A stretch of DNA of 28,839 bases from an uncultured Prevotella sp. (GTDB lineage Bacteria > Bacteroidota > Bacteroidia > Bacteroidales > Bacteroidaceae), in NCBI GenBank assembly GCA_934256705.1, contig CAKQPF010000045.1, positions 1 through 28,839 of the forward strand. The letters run 5' to 3'. Below the pieces are notes generated by a model that saw only the letters and a list, made by a program, of their open reading frames with translations, did no database searches and was not told the DNA's origin. Positions 15,343 through 24,049 of this stretch are shown in pieces. A program made the translations under genes and the position numbers. Each line of letters begins with the position of its first letter. The stretch's first letter is position 1.

Positions 15343-17886
15343 TTATTTCATCAGCGAGCCGTCGATGAGATGTATGACGGCGGAAGACGTGGTATAGACG
15401 CTGTTGGATTCCTTCTTGTCAGTGCCTTCGAGCTGATATTCTCGTGCCATGATGTTGTAGAGTCCTGCCTTCTTCACCACCTTGCAAGGCTTGGTGTCGG
15501 TCTGTGATCTCTTGATTATTATGTCGTCCTTTGTGAGGGTGGTATATACGCGGTCGAACTTTCCGCTCGCACCGATGTAAGCTGTCTCATATCCATCCTC
15601 TTCCTGTGGCTGCGCTCCGATGAAGAGAGCGTTGTCCTGGATGTGGCACTTGATGAAGTTCTCGATGGCGAGTGAGTCTGCCAGACGCTGTGGAGCATCC
15701 TCGTCCCACTGGTCCACCTGCTCCCATGTAGGCAGTTTTCCTTCCTTCTGGAGATTGAGGATTGTCTCGTTGGTCGGCACATAGATGGTGTAGTGGTATG
15801 TGTTGAAGCAACTGAGGTTGGTGCTGGTGCAGGCATGCTTCTCGTCGTGGATGGTCTCGAGGAGTGAACTTCCCTCGATGAGTTTTCTCATCTCTGAGAA
15901 TTCTTCATGCTCGCTGAGCACGTCAAATACGCTCTTTCGGGTGGTCATGATAGGTTCCTTGTCGAGGATATAGCATTTACCGTTACCCATTGCGGTCTGG
16001 TCGTAGATGTAGCTGACGTGGAGCGGACCTGAGTAAGTGCCGTCCAGCTGGAGGCTTCCTCCTACGGTCATGCCGTGTGCGCCCTGTGCCACGTTCTCCA
16101 CCTCTATCTCGGTGCCTGCCTTGGTCTTGTAGAATCTGTTGTCGTCCTCCACGTCACCGATGACGATATGGTTGTCGAGGATGTCTCTCAGCTTGCTCTT
16201 GAGGGCAAATTCATCGCGCTCTTCGCGTATGCTGTCGCCGATTTCCCTTGTGTCCATGTCGTATTCATATACGCTTGCCCATACCGGTACGGTCTTGGTG
16301 GCATCGTAATGGAAACGGTAGAGCTGGGTCTTGGCCTTGCCATACGAAGCCGGGTCGATGTAATCCAGCATCGCATCGTTGAGCGGGATGAAGAAACTGA
16401 AGCGTGAATTCAGTGAGTTGAGATACACATTGTACTGATTCTTCTCCACAGCCCAGCGCATCACCTTCATGGTCTCATTGACGATGGCAGGATAAAGCAC
16501 GCTGACGAATGATGTAGGGGAATATACCTTGTTGGTAAGATACACTGCACCGTTGCAGCCGAGCCATACGCTGTCGATGTCTGCCTTGTCCACTCCCATC
16601 GGGTCGTTGGCATCATTGAGGATGCTTCCAAACTTGCTTGGCACGCTTTCCACGAAGGAAGAGAGCATATTGTTGTTTATCAGTTCCACGATTACGTCAT
16701 TTGGCACCTTGTCCCATGAGCCGTACTGGTCCTTGAGCACTTTACCAGCCTCGTTGTTCCAGTAGTTTTCCAGAGCGGCATTGCTCGGTACCATCATCAC
16801 TGCCATGTTCTTTTCCAGAGCGGCATTGGCTGAAGGGATGGCGAGACCGCTGTAGTACTGGTTCCATTCCGGGTCGAATTTGAGGAGAGACTTAGCCACG
16901 ATGTTGTCGTCATCCACCCTGAGAGATTTTCCGTCCTGTGATTTGTCGGAGAAGAAACGCTTCTGGAAGATGGAATCGACGTTCTGGTTGAAGAGGTAGT
17001 TGTACTGTTTCACTGCGTCATCGCCTACATAGAAAGGAGCGCAGAAGCGTTCGAGCAGACTGTTGTAAAGGCTTACGTTAGGCTTGCTGGCGATGACTTC
17101 TGCCATATTCTGCAGTGGTGTCATCACGTCCTCCACCTTATGTATAAATCCGTTGCTGCACTTGATGTTCTGCTGCACTATCTTCTTGCCGTTGACACTT
17201 GCGTCGCCGGCCTGGCGTTCGGTAGTGTAGTTGTAGAGGAAGTTGTAGTCATCGTTGGTGATCTTGTTGTCTGCCATCTGCTCTTCGATGAAGTGTATCA
17301 TCGGAGTGATGGTCATGTCGCGCATCAGCACGATGTTGTCCCTGCCGTCAAACTTTGCCCAAGTGGTGTTGTGGGTTCTTGCTTCCGGTGTCATGTTAGG
17401 GAGATCCTTCACCTTTACCACTGATACGGTGTCGTAGATGGTCTGCGAACTAAGTCTGCGCATACACTGTCCTTTCACCGGTCCCTCGATGCTTGAGAGG
17501 CTGTTGATCTGGTAACTGTTGTTGATCATTGCGCCGAGCAGGAGCATTTTCTTCTGTGCAAGGCTCAGCTGGTCATAGTTCTTCACGCCCCAGCTGTTGT
17601 TGGAGTAGAATCTTTCGAAGGCATCGTCGTCTGCTACGAACATGGTCTTCGATCCGGTCTTGGCGAGAACCTCCTTGAGATTCAGGTCTTCGATCAGTCG
17701 GACTGTGTTCTTGTAGTGACCGTCTTCTGCCAGATAGCTGTAGATGCTGGCTCCCCATCCTTCAGGGGTAGTCTCATCCAAATCATACTTGTCGCATGCC
17801 GTGAAGCTGAAGAGGCAAGCCGACAACGCAATGGAGACAGAAAGACTGCGCCATTTCGTCAAGAGTAAGTCATTGATTTTTTTCAT
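15343..17886 (-). CDS. Large FAS1 lipoprotein with four predicted FAS1 domains, first gene of the operon
   Basis: An 847-residue lipoprotein with a lipobox ending at Cys31 (SFTAC) followed by DKYDLDE, an acidic stretch that fits surface export. Four FAS1-like repeats can be read from alternating H1/H2 motifs: MFVADDDAF (82-90) with SNGFIHKVED (244-253), VMMVPSNAA (363-371) with NGAVYL (445-450), FFIPLNDAM (498-506) with GKCYILDKEP near 660, and YTIYVPTNE with SSAVIHLIDGSLMK at the very end. Insertions make the domains larger than the usual 130-140 residues. There is no catalytic signature. It is the promoter-proximal gene, opposite the sensor-regulator, with 45 bases to susC. Placing it ahead of susC suggests a primary role in capturing or holding the substrate. 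It could instead mediate adhesion to host or plant glycans. Confidence 0.85.
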   Translation of the reverse strand: MKKINDLLLTKWRSLSVSIALSACLFSFTACDKYDLDETTPEGWGASIYSYLAEDGHYKNTVRLIEDLNLKEVLAKTGSKTMFVADDDAFERFYSNNSWGVKNYDQLSLAQKKMLLLGAMINNSYQINSLSSIEGPVKGQCMRRLSSQTIYDTVSVVKVKDLPNMTPEARTHNTTWAKFDGRDNIVLMRDMTITPMIHFIEEQMADNKITNDDYNFLYNYTTERQAGDASVNGKKIVQQNIKCSNGFIHKVEDVMTPLQNMAEVIASKPNVSLYNSLLERFCAPFYVGDDAVKQYNYLFNQNVDSIFQKRFFSDKSQDGKSLRVDDDNIVAKSLLKFDPEWNQYYSGLAIPSANAALEKNMAVMMVPSNAALENYWNNEAGKVLKDQYGSWDKVPNDVIVELINNNMLSSFVESVPSKFGSILNDANDPMGVDKADIDSVWLGCNGAVYLTNKVYSPTSFVSVLYPAIVNETMKVMRWAVEKNQYNVYLNSLNSRFSFFIPLNDAMLDYIDPASYGKAKTQLYRFHYDATKTVPVWASVYEYDMDTREIGDSIREERDEFALKSKLRDILDNHIVIGDVEDDNRFYKTKAGTEIEVENVAQGAHGMTVGGSLQLDGTYSGPLHVSYIYDQTAMGNGKCYILDKEPIMTTRKSVFDVLSEHEEFSEMRKLIEGSSLLETIHDEKHACTSTNLSCFNTYHYTIYVPTNETILNLQKEGKLPTWEQVDQWDEDAPQRLADSLAIENFIKCHIQDNALFIGAQPQEEDGYETAYIGASGKFDRVYTTLTKDDIIIKRSQTDTKPCKVVKKAGLYNIMAREYQLEGTDKKESNSVYTTSSAVIHLIDGSLMK

Positions 17887-18018
17887 TTGGTCAGTTTTTG
17901 GTTTTGTATTCTGTTTATTTCTGTTTTCGGTTATAGCCGGTTTTCAGGAATTGGTCAGAGATGACGTTTCTGCTTGTAGTATCTTTAGGCGTTGCATCCG
18001 TAGGTGCGGAATGCGGTG

Positions 18019-18026
18019 CAAAATTA
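18019..18026 (-). promoter_or_regulatory. Putative -7 element driving the seven-gene operon
   Basis: Read leftwards the bases are TAATTTTG, matching the Bacteroidota TAnnTTTG consensus. A clear TTTG -33 box is not seen at the expected distance, which is common at activator-dependent promoters. The implied leader before the first gene is about 125 bases. Confidence 0.5.
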
Positions 18027-18196
18027 CTAAATTTTATAAAATTAATGTTTATAAATAATTCCCCTTACTTTTTCTTTTGTAACAAATTCGCCCGAAGTGA
18101 CGGTGAAATGCCCTAAAATGTGTCATTTTATTTGGCAAATGTTACATTTGAGAAAGTTTTTGGGGGATTTTAATGGTATAAATGAAAAATTATTCC

Positions 18197-18204
18197 TAAC
18201 TTTG
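18197..18204 (+). promoter_or_regulatory. Putative -7 element of the sensor-regulator gene
   Basis: TAACTTTG matches the TAnnTTTG consensus, 36 bases before the ATG at 18240. No good -33 box is visible at the expected spacing. The leader would be only about 30 bases. Confidence 0.6.
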
Positions 18205-18239
18205 CAACCGGCTAAAATAAGCAACTAACCAACGAAACT

Positions 18240-21200
18240 ATGAAGGGAAATAACAGAATCATCAAGTTCTTCCTCATGTCGATGCTGTCCGTTTTCGTGC
18301 CTGCATCGCTCCAGGCACAGCTCGGAACGCTCTACAATGTGCGCCAGAATCTGAGCAGCAGCTATGTCAATCAGGTCTATCAGGACAGGATAGGCTTCGT
18401 GTGGGTATCGACAGAGGACGGTCTCAACAGATATGACGGCTATACATTCCAGCGCTTCGGACCCCAGGATGGACTCATGGGGGACAACATCACCTGCGTA
18501 ATAGAGGACAGGAACAGCTACCTTTACGTAGGAACAAGCAATGGCATATACGTCAAGGTGAAGGGTAAATTCCATCAGCTCAAGGTGGCAGGCACCGATG
18601 AAGTGGTGCCTTTCTTCGTCAATGCGTTCTGTGAAGCCCCAGACGGCAGCATCATCTTCTCTACATCCGGTCGTGGTATATGGCGTATAACGGATGTGGA
18701 CCAGGTGCGTAATGTCTTTCCTGGTGCCGGACCAGGGCAGTTTGTCACGCAGTTGATGTTCGACAGGAAAGGCATTCTCTGGGGTGTCTCCGAGAAGAAT
18801 GGCGTTGTTTCGTTTTCCCCGATGAAACCGAGGAATTTTGATAGTTTGAAGCTTTTGAAGGAATACCATATCGCTGACAATTTCAGTTTTGCGTACATGT
18901 GCCGTGACAAGGCTGACAACATATATGTCGGAGCAAGCAACGGCGGCGTGTATCGCATGGATTCTCACCGCAGAGGCTTCGTTCTCTGCCCGGCTTCTTC
19001 GTCTTTCCGCATCAACTCCATATTTGTCCGTTCCGACAATAATCTCTATCTCGGCACCAATGGTTCCGGACTCTTCGTCTATAATCCCGTGACTGGCTAC
19101 TCACGCCCTACGTATGTGACGAGCCATGAGGTGAATATCGCAAAGTCGAAGGTCTCTTCCATATTCATGGACAAGTCGCATAACCTCTGGCTGGGACTCT
19201 TCCAGAAGGGCGTTTTCCTCCAGCCGCCCCATTCATACGTATTCAATTGCCTCGGTGAACATCAGGCTGACGGCAATTCCATCGGCGAGACGTGCGTCCT
19301 TGCAGTTCACTGCCAGACCGACGGCACGCTCTGGGTGGCTTCCGATCAGGACGGTCTCTATGCCCTTGATGCCAATCATCAGCGCATCGCACATTTCATT
19401 CCTGCCAGCGAGGGTGGCACTGTGCCTTCCGCTATCCTGGACATTGAGGAGAATATCGACGGTCGTCTGTGGATAGGTTCCTACACCGAAGGCTTCGGAT
19501 GGGTGGATAAAGTGACGGGAGAGTACCACCGTGCATCCTTCAGTTACGGCAAGTCGCAGAACGTCTTCGACATACGCCACGACAAGAAGGGAAACCTCTG
19601 GATAGGAACCCTTGGCGACGGACTGAAATGCTACAATCCTTTCACCGACAAACTGACTGAGTATCATAATGAATTCAAGCCTAATAGCCTCTGCAATGAC
19701 TTTATCATCCAGATGGCTTTGAGCCGTGATGAGTCCAGACTCTATGTCGGCACGTCTTCCGGACTCTCATGTCTTGACCTCAAGACCCGTAAATGGAATG
19801 CCATATTCGGCGGTAAATCCATCCTTGAGAATCAGAATATCTATTCCATCTTTGATGACAATAAGGGCCATATATGGGCAGGAACATCTCAGGGACTGCA
19901 TTGCTTCGACATAAAGACCAGGAAAATTACCGTATATACCAATGCTGACGGACTGCCCGACAAGCGCGTCTGCGCCGTAGAGATGGACAGGCAGGGCAAT
20001 CTGTGGGTAAGTACTAACAACGGACTTGCCCGTTTCAACCCTGAGACCAAGAAGGTGGAATGCTTCTATGGCTCTGACGGATTGCAGGGAAATGAGTATG
20101 GTCCAGGCATTTCCTTCTTCGATGGGAAAAATGATATGATGTACTTCGGCGGCACCTCCGGCGTCTCTTATTTCAATCCTACCAAGGTGAAGAAAGGCAA
20201 TGAGAATCTTTCTGTCGTCATTTCTAGCATCAACATGAGCGGTGAGCGCGTCACTTCGTTTGCCAGATCCGGAATGTTCGAGATATGCGGCGAGGCTGTC
20301 TCATTGGCTGACAGGTTTGATTTCTGTCATGCAGACAACTCCATCTCCATCCATTTCTCCACTCTTACCTATTCAGGTACTGAGCGCTTGAGCTTCAAGT
20401 ACAGCATCAACGGTGATGACTGGGTGACTCTTCCTGCCGGAGAGAACACCATTTCCCTCTATCGTCTCTCGCCTGGTGACTACCATTTCCGCGTGATAGC
20501 GGTAGATAATGGCGTGCAGTCGCCTATCAAGGAGTTTACCGTCGTGGTGCATAATCCGTGGTATTTCACGCCTTTGGCACGCATAGTCTATCTCCTTATT
20601 ATAATAGGCTTCGCCTTATGGTATCTGCGATTGATTCGTGCGCGCAATGACCAGCGCCTCCGCCTTCAGGAACATATCCACAAGGAGGAGCTCAACGAGC
20701 AGAAACTGCGCTTCTTCATCAATATCTCCCATGAGATACGCACCCCTATGTCGCTCATACTCACTCCGCTCCTGCAGCTTATCCGCGAGGACCGCGACTC
20801 CCATCGACAGGGCATCTACGAGATTATGAAACGCAATGCCGACCGTATTCTCCATCTCGTCAATCAGATTCTCGACCTGCGAAAGATTGACAAGGGACAG
20901 ATGCAGATGCAGATGCAGGAAACGGATATGGTCTATTTCGTGGGCGATGTGCTCGATCTCTTCCGTCCGCAGGCGAACAGCAAGAATATAAAACTGGAGT
21001 TCGAGCATCCTGACGACAAGCTCCCGATATGGATTGACCGCTCTCATTTCGATAAGGTGGTGATGAATCTCATGTCGAATGCGATGAAATATACGTCCAA
21101 GAACGGAACGGTCCGTGTGTCTCTCGACAATATGCCTGACCTCAACTGCTGCCAGTTGCGAGTGTTCAACACCGGTGACCACATCCCGGAAGACGCTATG

Positions 21201-22286
21201 CGGAGCATCTTCGAGCGTTTCCATCAGGTAGCCACATCGATAAACCAGAGCAAGGTGGGCACTGGCATAGGTCTTGACCTTGCCCGTTCCCTCGTATTGC
21301 TGCATCATGGCAGTATCGAAGTGGAGAATGTGGAGGGCGGAGTGGTGTTTACTGTCACGCTGCCACTTGGCAAGGAACACCTGCAAGAGGCGGAAATCGC
21401 CCATTTCATCGAGGATAACAGCGATGAAACCGTGGAAAAAGAAACCCTTGAAGATGTTGCTCCTGTGGAGGAAACAGAGGAAGAAGTGGCTGAACTCGTA
21501 AAGTCCAGCACCACAAAGCGCCACACCGTCATCATAGTGGAGGACGATGATGACATACGCGACTATCTCCAGAGCGAGCTTTCTTCCACATATCGTGTGC
21601 TCGCATACGAGAATGGTAAGGTGGCTCTCCCTGCCATCATCCGTGAGCGTCCGCAGATTGTGGTAAGCGATGTGATGATGCCGGAGATGGACGGCAACAC
21701 TCTCTGCGCGAAAATCAAGCAGAATATCAACACCAACTATATCCCTGTCATCCTCCTTACCGCCAAGACGCGCGACGAGGATATGCTGGAAGGTCTTGAG
21801 ACAGGTGCCGACCTTTACGTCACAAAGCCGTTTAATATGGATATCCTGCGCCGTAACATCGCCAATCTTATCGGTTCGCGTCGGGTCATGGAGAATAAGT
21901 TCACAGGCAAGGAGGATACCAAGACCGACCTCGACAATGTGGAAATAGAGACTGCCGACGAGAAACTCATCGCAAGAATAATGGCTGTCATCAATGCCAA
22001 TATTGGCAATTCTGACCTCAACATCGACCTTATCTGCTCTGAAGTGGGTATCAGTCGTGTGCATCTCCACCGTAAGATGAAGGAATATACCAACCAGACG
22101 CCGCATGACTTCATCCGTAATCTCCGCATGAAGCAGGCTGCCCGCTTGCTCAGTCACAAGGGACAGAGCATCACGGAGATAATGTATCGCTGCGGATTCA
22201 ATTCCGCCACCAGCTTCTCCACCATGTTCAAGAAGATTTATGGCATGTCCCCTCGTGAGTATATGAAGCAGTATGAGGAGGAGTAA
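18240..22286 (+). CDS. Hybrid two-component system sensor/regulator (HTCS)
   Basis: A 1348-residue one-protein signalling system. After a signal peptide (VPASLQA) come about 14 Reg_prop blades, seen as NLWIGT/IYVGTSNG-type motifs (for example VWVSTEDGLNRYD, LWIGTLGDGLKCYN, IWAGTSQGLHCFD), enough for two seven-bladed propellers. A Y_Y_Y domain follows (about 690-770), then a membrane span (about 779-801). The cytoplasmic part has HisKA with His831 in NISHEIRTP, a HATPase with FERFHQ and GTGIGLDLA, a receiver (about 1095-1210) with EDDDD, phospho-acceptor Asp1144 in VVSDVMMPEMDG and the KPF lysine, and an AraC-type DNA-binding domain (about 1243-1345). All expected catalytic residues are present. 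In known HTCS the propellers bind oligosaccharides from the target glycan. It is divergent from the FAS1/SusCD operon, its likely target. Confidence 0.97.
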   Translation: MKGNNRIIKFFLMSMLSVFVPASLQAQLGTLYNVRQNLSSSYVNQVYQDRIGFVWVSTEDGLNRYDGYTFQRFGPQDGLMGDNITCVIEDRNSYLYVGTSNGIYVKVKGKFHQLKVAGTDEVVPFFVNAFCEAPDGSIIFSTSGRGIWRITDVDQVRNVFPGAGPGQFVTQLMFDRKGILWGVSEKNGVVSFSPMKPRNFDSLKLLKEYHIADNFSFAYMCRDKADNIYVGASNGGVYRMDSHRRGFVLCPASSSFRINSIFVRSDNNLYLGTNGSGLFVYNPVTGYSRPTYVTSHEVNIAKSKVSSIFMDKSHNLWLGLFQKGVFLQPPHSYVFNCLGEHQADGNSIGETCVLAVHCQTDGTLWVASDQDGLYALDANHQRIAHFIPASEGGTVPSAILDIEENIDGRLWIGSYTEGFGWVDKVTGEYHRASFSYGKSQNVFDIRHDKKGNLWIGTLGDGLKCYNPFTDKLTEYHNEFKPNSLCNDFIIQMALSRDESRLYVGTSSGLSCLDLKTRKWNAIFGGKSILENQNIYSIFDDNKGHIWAGTSQGLHCFDIKTRKITVYTNADGLPDKRVCAVEMDRQGNLWVSTNNGLARFNPETKKVECFYGSDGLQGNEYGPGISFFDGKNDMMYFGGTSGVSYFNPTKVKKGNENLSVVISSINMSGERVTSFARSGMFEICGEAVSLADRFDFCHADNSISIHFSTLTYSGTERLSFKYSINGDDWVTLPAGENTISLYRLSPGDYHFRVIAVDNGVQSPIKEFTVVVHNPWYFTPLARIVYLLIIIGFALWYLRLIRARNDQRLRLQEHIHKEELNEQKLRFFINISHEIRTPMSLILTPLLQLIREDRDSHRQGIYEIMKRNADRILHLVNQILDLRKIDKGQMQMQMQETDMVYFVGDVLDLFRPQANSKNIKLEFEHPDDKLPIWIDRSHFDKVVMNLMSNAMKYTSKNGTVRVSLDNMPDLNCCQLRVFNTGDHIPEDAMRSIFERFHQVATSINQSKVGTGIGLDLARSLVLLHHGSIEVENVEGGVVFTVTLPLGKEHLQEAEIAHFIEDNSDETVEKETLEDVAPVEETEEEVAELVKSSTTKRHTVIIVEDDDDIRDYLQSELSSTYRVLAYENGKVALPAIIRERPQIVVSDVMMPEMDGNTLCAKIKQNINTNYIPVILLTAKTRDEDMLEGLETGADLYVTKPFNMDILRRNIANLIGSRRVMENKFTGKEDTKTDLDNVEIETADEKLIARIMAVINANIGNSDLNIDLICSEVGISRVHLHRKMKEYTNQTPHDFIRNLRMKQAARLLSHKGQSITEIMYRCGFNSATSFSTMFKKIYGMSPREYMKQYEEE

Positions 22287-22404
22287 TACCACAAAATGGT
22301 TGTCGGTTGTTGGTTTTTGGTTGTCGGTATAATAGTGTGAATTTACCGATAGCCACAGCCAGCAAGCTTAGGTATTTGCCTATATCGAGTGTAGCGATAG
22401 TAAC

Positions 22405-22435
22405 CTGGGACCAAGTCTCTGGGTTATAAGTAGGC
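22405..22435. repeat. Small hairpin core related to the 888-987 element
   Basis: The bases around AACCTGGGACCAAGTCTCTG resemble the inner hairpin at 921-955 (AGTCCCGGGACAAAGTCTCG) and keep the paired arms. The outer 19-base arms of that element are missing, so this is a partial or diverged copy. Confidence 0.45.
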
Positions 22436-22473
22436 AACTTGCCGTGTTTTTCACGGTCGTCCCATCATCTCTG

Positions 22474-22676
22474 CGGGCTGAAAGCCCAATAAGCACATAG
22501 CCCAGGGCAACACCCTGGGTACTTGTATCGACATGAATGCGCCCTGAAAGGGCAAAAGCATGATATGCAATGGGTTATATCATGCTTTTGCCCTTTCAGG
22601 GCGTAATCGGTTATTCGGTGATTTATTTACCCAGGGTGTTGCCCTGGGCTATGTGCTGATGCCCCTTCAGGGCGTG
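22474..22676. repeat. About 200-bp palindromic intergenic element, copy 1
   Basis: Perfect paired blocks are 22493-22521 with 22628-22656 (29 bases) and 22540-22566 with 22577-22603 (27 bases). The edges carry CTGAAAGCCC and CCTTCAGGGC. A second copy lies at 26272-26470. The blocks ATAGCCCAGGGCA and CCCTTTCAGGGC occur in both. It has no coding capacity. Confidence 0.8.
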
Positions 22677-22786
22677 TGGTCTGGTTGCTTTGTTGTCTGG
22701 TTGTTCCGTCGTTTGCATTTTGATAATCACTTTCAGCACTCAACAAGACCACAAAACAACAAGACCACAAAACAACAATCCAATCC

Positions 22787-23941
22787 CTACGCCACCATAG
22801 CAAAGAGGAAATACATCCAGTGTGCACAGATGGCAGCGACGAGACCACCGCAGAAGTGTGCGCAGATAGCCTTCGGAGTGAGGTCACGATAGCCGAGAGA
22901 GTCGAGCATAGCGGTGTGTGTACTCAAAAATCCGCTCCAGCACATACCGATAGCTGTGAACACTGCAATGGCGTTGCCGTCAATCCAACCATGCTGGATG
23001 AAGCCTGGAATCAAGCTCAGAGAAGCTCCTACAGCACCGAGAGCAGTGATAGGGAACGCTACGAGGTGTGGGTCATGGAAACCGAAGAGCCACTCGAACA
23101 CGAAGTCTATCTGGTTGGCAAGCCAAGGGAGAAGTTCTACACCCTGATATGCTGCGCCTGTATAACTGCCGTCAGCGGCTGGACCGAAGGTGAAGATCAT
23201 CACGAAAGTGGAGATGATGAGCACGCCAGGAATGATGGCAAGACCTACCTCTACACCGCTTCTTCCACCGTCGAGCATAGCATTGAGCACACGGATGAGC
23301 ACGGTCTTCTTCTCACCATTCTCCTGCACTGTGTCGTCTTCTATCTCGTCTGGGGAAACGGCATCCTCAAATTCATAATTAGGATAAGCCTTCAGCACGA
23401 AGCACTGCATCAGTCGGGTGGAAACCACACAGCCGCAGCAGGCGCCCAGCAAGCCGATGATAGGAGCCGCATAGAAGCCCTCACTCGCCATGAACACGAT
23501 GACAAGGAGACCCATACCGAATGCTGTACCGAAGTTTGTCAGAGAGATAAACTGATATTTCTTGAAATAGCTGGCAAAGCGCTTTTCGTTGGCGAGGGAG
23601 ATAATGGCTGGGTTGTCGGAGAGGAATGTCATCACCGCGCCGAGGGAAGTCACGCCTGGGAGATTGAAGATAGGACCCATGAGCGGACGGAGCACGCGCT
23701 CCAGCAGTGCTACTACTCCAAATTCCACAAGCACTCTGCCCAATGCTCCTGTGATAACGCAGATACTCATCAGATAGAATACGGTGTTGAGCAACAGGTC
23801 GTGTGCGGTTTTCATGATTGTGTTGAGCATGTTTGGAACGCCCATCACTGTGCCTAAGTAGCCGAAAAGGATTACAATCACGAGGATACACCAGATACCG
23901 CTCGGGATTAACGGCTTGCGGTTTGCTTTGTCGTTTGCCAT
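22787..23941 (-). CDS. Inner-membrane protein with nucleoside-recognition (Gate)-like domain
   Basis: A 384-residue polytopic membrane protein with about eight or nine hydrophobic segments, the first at about 14-34. The segment at about 50-115, with TGALGRVLVEFGVVALLERVLRPLMG and SDNPAIISLA read in pieces, and the matching C-terminal half (IPGVLIISTFVMIF, IGMCWSGFLSTHTAMLDSLG) resemble the paired Gate (Nucleoside_recog) layout of transporter-like and SpmA/B-like proteins. A charged loop at about 188-213 (EDAVSPDEIEDDTVQENGEK) is likely cytoplasmic. The substrate is unknown; nucleosides should not be assumed from the domain name. It lies 108 bases after the porin gene in the same direction, so outer- and inner-membrane steps of one uptake route are possible. 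Confidence 0.6.
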   Translation of the reverse strand: MANDKANRKPLIPSGIWCILVIVILFGYLGTVMGVPNMLNTIMKTAHDLLLNTVFYLMSICVITGALGRVLVEFGVVALLERVLRPLMGPIFNLPGVTSLGAVMTFLSDNPAIISLANEKRFASYFKKYQFISLTNFGTAFGMGLLVIVFMASEGFYAAPIIGLLGACCGCVVSTRLMQCFVLKAYPNYEFEDAVSPDEIEDDTVQENGEKKTVLIRVLNAMLDGGRSGVEVGLAIIPGVLIISTFVMIFTFGPAADGSYTGAAYQGVELLPWLANQIDFVFEWLFGFHDPHLVAFPITALGAVGASLSLIPGFIQHGWIDGNAIAVFTAIGMCWSGFLSTHTAMLDSLGYRDLTPKAICAHFCGGLVAAICAHWMYFLFAMVA

Positions 23942-23975
23942 GATTTATAAGGTAAATTGGTTGTTCAGGTCTGTG

Positions 23976-24034
23976 CAAGTGCCTGATTTCCTTGTTTTCC
24001 ACAGTGGGATAAAGTGAGGAAACCAGGCCACTTG
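23976..24034 (-). promoter_or_regulatory. Hairpin between porin and Gate-protein genes
   Basis: CAAGTGCCTGATTTCC (23976-23991) pairs with GGAAACCAGGCCACTTG (24018-24034) with one bulge and one mismatch. It lies 16 bases after the porin stop codon and lacks a T tract. It could be a weak terminator, attenuator or processing site that lowers expression of the downstream gene. Confidence 0.45.
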
Positions 24035-24049
24035 AAAGGATTTTAGTGA

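Larger units (their letters stand above)
17887..18239. promoter_or_regulatory. Divergent promoter region between the operon and the sensor-regulator
   Basis: The 353-base gap contains no gene. It holds a leftward -7 element at 18019-18026 and a rightward one at 18197-18204, with AT-rich DNA between. The regulator's AraC domain would be expected to bind here, most likely upstream of the leftward promoter (about 18045-18130). I could not identify a convincing direct-repeat operator by eye. Confidence 0.6.
22287..22786. other. Gene-free intergenic region with palindromic elements
   Basis: No plausible gene lies between the regulator and the Gate protein. The region starts with GGTTGTTGG-type simple repeats (22297-22327), continues with a core related to the 888-987 element (about 22405-22435), then the large palindrome at 22474-22676, and ends with GTGGTCTGGTTG / AACAAGACCACAA inverted tracts (22675-22783). 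Both flanking genes point into it, so these hairpins may also help end transcription. Confidence 0.6.

Noticed and set aside
20616..22292. 558-codon open frame antisense to the regulator's kinase, receiver and AraC domains
   Set aside because: It mirrors a gene with intact catalytic motifs, has no recognisable domain, and arises from the codon bias of the sense strand.
22820..23857. 345-codon forward frame opposite the Gate protein
   Set aside because: Its His-, Glu- and Cys-rich composition is typical of a frame opposite a membrane protein, and no motif is seen.
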